From Toxonevra muliebris (Eukaryota; Arthropoda; Insecta; Diptera; Pallopteridae), in contig OY829329.1 in the NCBI GenBank assembly GCA_963691655.1, forward strand, positions 59,843,408 to 59,907,407: 64,000 bases of DNA, in the 5' to 3' direction. The position numbers and the translations under genes are program-made. A model generated the notes under the pieces. It was not told the DNA's origin. It worked only from the letters and a program-made list of their open reading frames with translations, and searched no databases. Each line of letters begins with the position of its first letter. The stretch's first letter is position 1. Below are positions 57,952 to 64,000 of this stretch, piece by piece.

Positions 57952-58532
57952 TAAATCAAAGTCATCGCACTGGCTGAAGAAGTTACTTTCAGGCCTTATA
58001 CTCTTCATGCTACAGAGCATGGTTTACGAAAGACTGAATTTTAGGGGTGTAGAATCGACGATATACATTTGTAGCTAGAATGAAATCGTTCATTGGAATC
58101 GGTAATATAGTACAAACCTTTATCAAGGGGAAGAAAACGCTGAAAGATGACAATTTTCCAGGTTGAAAGCTATATTAGTCATCAATACCTACTCAAACTG
58201 CCTGAGTTGGTATGAAGCAAATAAATACCTGCAGAAACACACAAATTTTGGTTCCAAAAACAAATTTACAGCTTGTAGGATGAGGGGAGTATAGGAGAAT
58301 AAAATGAAGCAGCCATCCCCGTCATAAGCACAAAATTATTGTATATTAAGATGCAATTCAAGGGAAGGAAAAACTTACTGTTCAAGTGTAGAGCTCTATC
58401 TAGAAAACCATGGGTAAAACTGAAAATGGCAATTTCGGAGTATATAAACTAATATGCAATGTCTTCTACGCCCAACACAAGTAAATGCTTAAAGATTTGC
58501 CTAAGCTTATGTGAAAAGGGCTGTTGTATATA
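57952..58532. other. noncoding stretch
   Basis: AT-rich; nothing recognised. Confidence 0.55.
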
Positions 58533-59270
58533 AAGGGTTTTCCATTAAGGACATAACAATTTTATCTATTATTAAAACACTGAATTTTTTGAGATATTGA
58601 GTTCGAATTTATTGTGGGTGTAGTGCAAGCATTACGTTTTATGAATGAAATTCGATTTCGATCATATGACCACCACGAGCCCGTGTACAGCGATCGATTC
58701 TTTGGACCCAATTTTCCACCACTCTCGCCGGAACGTTGGCAATTTCGCGTTTGATATTGTCTTTGAGCTCGTCTAAAGTTGCTGGCTTCTTGACATATAC
58801 CAGTGACTTGATATAGCCCCATAAAAAGAAATCCATTGGCGTTAGATCGCATGAACGAGACGGCCATTCCACCGAACTATTTCTCGAGATAATACGTTCA
58901 CCGAATTTGCCTTTCAATAAATCGATTGTGACGCGTGCTGTGTGACTAGTGGCATCGTCTTGTTGAAACCACATATCGTTGATGTCAAGTTCATCCAATT
59001 CTGGCCACAAATAATCTTCCCACATAATACGATAGCGCTCTCCATTGACGGTAACATGACGGTATTACCGCCGGAAATTGGAGTAAGCGCTCTTAAAGTG
59101 GCGACCACCGACTCAGAATTTCGGTAGTAATTTTTAATAATTTCCAAACGTTGCTGGTTCGTGAACTTAACCATGATGAAAATGTTGACTTTAACTAACC
59201 TTTTGACATTGACAGTTCATTAAAAAAGTTTAAAGGTGCAAAATTGTTATGTCCCTGATGGAAAACCTTT
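58533..59270 (-). mobile_element. DD41D (rosa-type) mariner, internally deleted, copy B
   Basis: Ends AAGGGTTTTCCATTAAGGAC at 58533 and the complement of AAAGGTTTTCCATCAGGGAC at 59270, both continued by ATAACAATTTT/G and flanked by TA. 738 bp. Opposite orientation to the copy at 14821-15571, with the same internal deletion junction. Confidence 0.88.
58639..59174 (-). pseudogene. DD41D mariner transposase, internally deleted (copy B)
   Basis: Begins MVKFTNQQRLEIIKNYYRN at 59174, runs to LRALTPIS, then crosses the deletion junction at about 59041-59075. From the next frame it continues IMWEDYLWPELDELDINDMW, FQQDDATSHTARVTIDLL, SCDLTPMDFFLWGY and ends RARGGHMIEIEFHS. The C-terminal catalytic part (58639-59025) is fully open, better preserved than copy A. 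The first catalytic Asp and most of the DNA-binding domain are deleted. Inactive as a transposase. Confidence 0.87.
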
Positions 59271-60589
59271 TATAATAATTTAGATATTTGGCCAATTCAC
59301 AAACTGTTATATACTGTCGTATAATTTTGTAAGAAAATTATAGAATTTATGAAAAATTAGAGGATACGACACCGAATATGACAGCTTGTGAATTGCCCTA
59401 TTATTTTATGCATGATGCATAATGCAAATGAAAAAAAAAAGAAAAATTAGAAGTAATTTCCACCTCTTTTCAAAATTATTCATCCCTAAAAATATTAATT
59501 AAATGTGACATTCTAATCCAAAAGCATAAAAGGAACAAAAGCAAAAAATCAATGAAAGACGCACATACACACAAAACCATCACAAGAAACTGGAAGATTT
59601 TTATGCGTTTAGGCAGCAAATGCAATTAGAGAAGTGCTTTTACCACCGACGGCGAAAATGTCAAACAAAACAAAAGTGAAATCTCTCATTGAGACGCATG
59701 AAGCATGGAGACGCATAAAGCGAAAAAAGTAAGAAACCAACCCTTTAACTAGTTACATACATATATATGATGCAGCATTTTCATTTAAACCTTTTTCATT
59801 TTATCTGCACCACGCTCACACATAACGCAACGTACGCAAACGCATCGAATCGCAGCATATCCAAATCATTCAACTATGAAACGACCAAATTTCTACAAGA
59901 AGCTTCCACTAAAATACAAACATATAAAGATATATTAACAAATTTTGTATTCGTAACTTTTTGTTTGTAGTTGTAGCTTATTCATTTCACGCACTTTGCG
60001 CTTTGGAACTCATATCCAAATCGATCACAAAGCACAAACGAGGAAAGAGATGAGAGAGTGAAAGAGGCTAACTACCACCACCACCACCACCACCTCCCTT
60101 AAATTGCCTTTAATGCACAGCGACGCATTCATTCAACTGCAACAGTAAATGCTTGAGCCACATATACCTAAGTGAATTGAATTTCTCAATGCTGATACAC
60201 ATAGGCTGCAAAACTTGAATTCCCAAAAATGTTGTCACCAGTTGTATGCATAAAATATCGAATTCTTATACAGATGCAAAGTGAAACATGCGCATTTGGA
60301 AATATGTGTACCTTGCAGCATCTACTACATAAATTTATATGTAATAATCGTACAACTTGCAACATGCTGCGTTCTGGCATACTTATGGTACACATTCATA
60401 TTGAATGTCATTTCTTGTTGCTGTCTGTATCAGCATCAACCCCCAGAAAAGCGAATACTTAGGTGTATAAAGAAAAATATGAGGAAAAATCTATTTAAAA
60501 ATTATAATGTCCAGTAAAATGGAAACCTTTCTTTTTACTAGGCTTACAAGGAGCAAAGAAGATAACAGCTATAAATTCTATTTGCTTAA
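59271..60589. other. noncoding stretch with CA/CCA repeats
   Basis: Low-complexity, relatively CA-rich sequence between 59.4 and 60.5 kb. No gene recognised. Confidence 0.55.
60073..60094 (+). repeat. (ACC)n microsatellite
   Basis: Seven ACC units. Confidence 0.85.
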
Positions 60590-61083
60590 CCCCTAAATAC
60601 CCAAAATCGTACATCTAACTATACTGTATTCAACAGTTTATAAGTCTCTCAAAACCTATTTGATTGAGCTACAAATCCATATTTAACTATTTTTGAAGGT
60701 GCTCTACAAGAATCCAGTGTCAGAATTGAAGTTGAATTAGACCGAAAATTCTCGGATTTAAAAAAAAAATACAGTAAATCTTGAGTGATTTTTGATAAAT
60801 AAATTGATTTTTGACCCACTTATACCATGATTTTTGACCTAAGGGATATATACTTCCAGATATATTAAAATACGGTCCAAGCTTCAAAATGACGACCAAA
60901 CGGCAGTAAATTCTGGAAATTTCCGGACTAATTAAACTTCTGGTTCAATTTTGACACCCGATTTTTGTAGAGCGCCCTCGAAATAGTCATGTCTGGATTT
61001 TAAACTAAATCCCATAAGTTTTGAGAGACTTGTAAACTGTTGAATACAGTATAGTTAGAAGTACGATTTTGAGCATTTAAGGG
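60590..61083. mobile_element. TTAA-flanked foldback MITE, 494 bp
   Basis: TTAA at 60586-60589 and 61084-61087. Inverted repeats of about 130-160 bp start CCCCTAAATACCCAAAATCG (left) and, in complement, CCCTTAAATGCTCAAAATCG (right). They share ACTATACTGTATTCAACAGT and AAGTCTCTCAAAAC. Only about 200 bp of unpaired sequence lies between the arms. No coding capacity. TTAA suggests mobilisation by a piggyBac-type transposase. Confidence 0.78.
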
Positions 61084-62932
61084 TTAAATAAAAATAGGCA
61101 ATCAATATTAAAATCGTTGATCATTGAGATTTTGTTGCTATGTTTATCAGTAGATCCTGATTTAATTTGGAGCATATATAAGTACAAATGTATGTCATAT
61201 ACAATAAGATCAAGCTTAGAATAATGGGATTAATCATACTAGAGTGAATGTTTTAAAAACTCCTCATAGTACATAAGTTTGAGCAGATCATGGCACCTCA
61301 AAGACCACAACTGTTTATCAATTAAACTAATAGTTCTAAAAATCATATTATTTTCATCGCTAACGGGAAGTTATAAAAGGATTGGTCAACGACTTTCTAG
61401 CGCTTGGCAAAATGATAGTACACTGTTTCGGACCCCAACAGTAACCAACAGTTTCCCTTCCTAAGAGAAAGATCAGAGCTTCAAGAAAGTAGAAACTATG
61501 CATCTAGTTTAGGGCAAAACCAGCACCTTTGATGACAGTTTGGAAAGATTTTGAAGCTTCGCATCAAATTACTTGTATTATATAACGACTACTAGGTATA
61601 TCCTTAAATCTATTTATTATATTCATTGTATTATAAATATAGTTATTGAATAAAATTATGAGGAACAATAAATCACTTACTTTAGTATGGATTTTTGCAG
61701 ATGAAGCTCTTACGTTGTGTGGTTACGTTTTTAACAGTTTGAGGAAAATAAGATAGAGTGGTTTTTACGAAGACTTCTTTTGACCTCTAGCTTAACAATT
61801 TCAAAGATTGTTATTTACATTGGACATTTATAACACATACAACTTTGGATTCTTTTGAATGCGGTACATATCACTTTCACCAATTGTACTCGTAACACAA
61901 AAATTGTGCAGAGTTTTGAACACAAATACTCTTAAAACCACTTTATTATGTAATACACATGAAGAACTTATAAACTATTATTATTAGCACAAATTATGAC
62001 AATAAAATAACAATAAAATACAAATTCACGCTCAACTAAAATATCTAACTGTTACTGGCAAATTTTAATTGAATATCATTCACAATGGTAGCGGAAAGTA
62101 AGTACGGGTTAGCATTGCCAGACCGATTTTTTTTTAATGGAAAGGGAAGTTATTAGCAGAGCATATTTTGAATGAAATTATAAATAGAGCCACCGATCAA
62201 TGTTGGAAAATGTGGGTATTTTATACTTTTTTCAGTTCTTTTGGCTTTTAAAAATATGCTTCCTTTTTGAAATTTACAATTACAATTACTTGGTATAATC
62301 ATGACGAAGTAAGTATCAGCCCTATGTTCAGAGTGAACAATTTTTCTAAATATATATTATTATTATTGTATAGTATATTATATTATAATATGTACTATAG
62401 CTTAGATTAATAAAGGACATATATATATATACCTATAATATATATATATTAGCAGATATTGTCATATGCATACTTTTTATTTGAATGAACACATTTTTCT
62501 GTATATGACAGTTTTTGTTTTTTGTAATTTTTGAGAAAAGTACCTTTTCGGGAGAAAATACCTTTTTTTACACAATACGATACCATTTTACCAAAGGGCT
62601 ATTACTCAGACCTGCTGCCGATATTATTAACATGAAATAATTAGAAATTATTATTTGAATTCGGTTTTTTGTGCACTTCTTTTCTTTTTTCTTCTATTTT
62701 ACACTTTAGTACGTCCACGAACCAATTTTGGTTCATGCATTGACAACGTAACAGACGTTATCTCAACAGCTGTCAACGTAAATGTTTTTTATTTTGACAT
62801 TTTCTTTTGTTCCTACGTTCTTGTTCATTCATTGACCACGAAAAATTGTGCATAATTTTTCTTTCGCGAAATTTTTGCGATTATTTTCGAATTAAATTAT
62901 TAGTGAAATAGTTTATTAAATTGTCAGCAAAA
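61084..62932. other. noncoding DNA and upstream region of RFeSP
   Basis: AT-rich. A TA-repeat lies at about 62418-62450. The last 300 bp before 62933 must include the RFeSP promoter and 5' leader; I see no TATA box at a convincing place, as expected for a housekeeping gene. Confidence 0.55.
62418..62450 (+). repeat. (TA)n-rich tract
   Basis: Two ATATATATAT runs separated by ACCTATA. Confidence 0.8.
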
Positions 62933-64000
62933 ATGATGAACGCAGTTACGCGTGCCTGTCTGCGTGCCAGCACAAATGGCTTGAAACCCGTTGCCGCTGC
63001 CTCAGCAGGTAAGCTGATGATAACAGTTCAGGAAAGGAAAACCTCAAATTCTACTTTGAACTAGAAACACAGCGAAACCTTGTGATGGTTGGGAGTTGAA
63101 GCTTGTATTTAATTGAAATTTAGTGTATTTGCTATAGTTTTCCTAATATTGCATATTGTTTCTAAAGAGATTTTCCATTGAAAACTTAGTTTTTTCCGAT
63201 GTTCATTATGTAATTTTGTTTGAGGTTATGTTATAGCAGCCAGTGTCAATCTAGTGAAAAAAATCATTAGGAAAAGGAGCAATAAAAGTTCCATAATATT
63301 AGAAAGAGTAAGTGTTGTGGAAAATCAAAATATTGTGGTTCATTGATTGGCTCTATAGAGTGGTATAAAAATTTACTGGCTAATTGTAGTGGAGAAAGGT
63401 GTCACTCTTTGCTTAGTAAAAAAAAGTAAAGATTAATTAGAATTATATCTAGGATTGAATTTACATTTAAATTTTGTTCACATTGTTTATATTCCTCTTT
63501 TTCTCTGTCTCTCCTCAGGTACTCAACAACAAGTACGTGCTGGTCACACTGACCTCCAAGTGCCCGATTTCTCACCCTATCGTCGCGATTCAGTACAAAG
63601 TAGCAATCGTAAAAATGATTCTAATGAAAGCCGTAAAGCTTTCTCCTACATGCTGGTGGGTGCAGGTGCTGTTGGTAGCGCCTACGCTGCTAAAGGTTTA
63701 GTTACCGCTTTTATTAGCTCAATGAGTGCTACCGCTGATGTTTTGGCCATGGCTAAGATTGAAATAAAATTGGGTGAAATTCCTGAAGGCAAGTCAGTTA
63801 CTTTCAAATGGCGTGGTAAGCCATTGTTCATTCGTCATCGTACCGCTAGCGAAATTCAAACGGAACAAGGTGTGGCAGTATCTTCATTGCGTGACCCTCA
63901 AGCTGATGATGTGTGTATCCCAAATATCAATTTAAAATTAAACTAATTATATATTTACAATTCTGTGCTTGTAGCAACGCGTCCAAAAACCCGAGTGGTT
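62933..64000 (+). CDS. RFeSP: Rieske iron-sulphur protein of complex III, 5' part (3 exons, cut by window edge)
   Basis: Subunit of mitochondrial ubiquinol-cytochrome c reductase; its 2Fe-2S cluster passes electrons from ubiquinol to cytochrome c1. Exon 1 62933-63008 ([16 protein letters not shown], an Arg-rich mitochondrial presequence), splice donor GTAAGC. Intron 1 63009-63518 ends CTCCTCAG. Exon 2 63519-63910 begins by completing a Gly codon ([20 protein letters not shown]), includes the membrane helix ([20 protein letters not shown]) and the hinge/domain start ([20 protein letters not shown], then [14 protein letters not shown]). Intron 2 is about 64 bp (63911-63974, GTGTGT...GTAG). Exon 3 from 63975 reads QRVQKPEW and runs off the window. 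The cluster-binding CTHLGC and CPCHGS boxes are expected beyond it. Order and sequence match fly RFeSP closely. Reading straight through intron 2 would add 12 codons and stop at 63946, so the long unspliced frame is an artefact. Confidence 0.95.

Noticed and set aside
1..64000. CRISPR array, bacterial operon or rRNA
   Set aside because: No spaced direct repeats of CRISPR type, no Shine-Dalgarno-led gene runs and no rRNA-like sequence; the window is eukaryotic.

Overview
This is a eukaryotic nuclear window, almost certainly from a higher fly and most likely a tephritid fruit fly. The evidence is (i) a mitochondrial Rieske iron-sulphur protein gene split by spliceosomal introns and colinear with Drosophila RFeSP, (ii) three divergent insect ionotropic receptor genes, (iii) several Tc1/mariner lineages including a DD41D 'rosa'-type mariner, a lineage first described from a tephritid, and (iv) AT-rich noncoding DNA loaded with CA/GT, CAA/CAG and poly-T tracts. 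The species call is inference.

Layout. 1-42 kb has no protein gene that I can support. It is a mosaic of low-complexity, CAG/CAA/CA-rich islands (about 0.6-3.5, 6.7-7.8, 9.8-11.7, 18-19.8, 24-25.2, 32.3-33.3 and 35.5-41.5 kb) and AT-rich blocks of decayed transposons. The blocks include a foldback at 5.3-6.0 kb, a DD37E element broken by a nested DD34D mariner (12.2-14.2 kb), a DD41D mariner (14.8-15.6 kb), a 3.07 kb long-TIR element with 8 bp target duplications carrying a second DD37E element (20.1-23.2 kb), a large inverted repeat (26.9-28.2 kb), a TTAA-flanked MITE (29.5 kb), a Tc1-like relic (30.0-31.2 kb) and a degenerate 12 bp repeat tract (33.8-34.6 kb).

42.8-51.8 kb is the main genic region: three intronless ionotropic receptor (IR) genes. 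The first two lie in tandem on the minus strand, each 623 codons from matched starts. The third, 616 codons, is divergent from the second. Between them sit a pair of 76 bp palindromes (one copy 0.9 kb outside the cluster), a tRNA-like sequence and a small Tc1-type element holding a short C/H-rich ORF. The two tandem genes show patchwork near-identity, which suggests gene conversion. They would encode chemosensory ligand-gated channels.

51.8-62.4 kb is again gene-free: tRNA-like sequences at 53.1-53.4 kb, a 3'-truncated DD37E copy (54.3-55.0 kb), a low-complexity island (55.1-56.6 kb), a worn satellite-like array (57 kb), a second DD41D copy sharing the internal deletion of the first (58.5-59.3 kb) and a TTAA-flanked foldback (60.6-61.1 kb).

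62.9 kb to the end holds the 5' part of RFeSP (complex III of the respiratory chain). Two exons and the start of a third are inside; the Rieske cluster domain lies beyond the edge.

No CRISPR, rRNA or intact transposase is seen. The most interesting unexplained structures are the long-TIR 3 kb element, the paired 76 bp hairpins, the element with the C/H-rich ORF, the 27 kb inverted repeat and the IR gene conversion.
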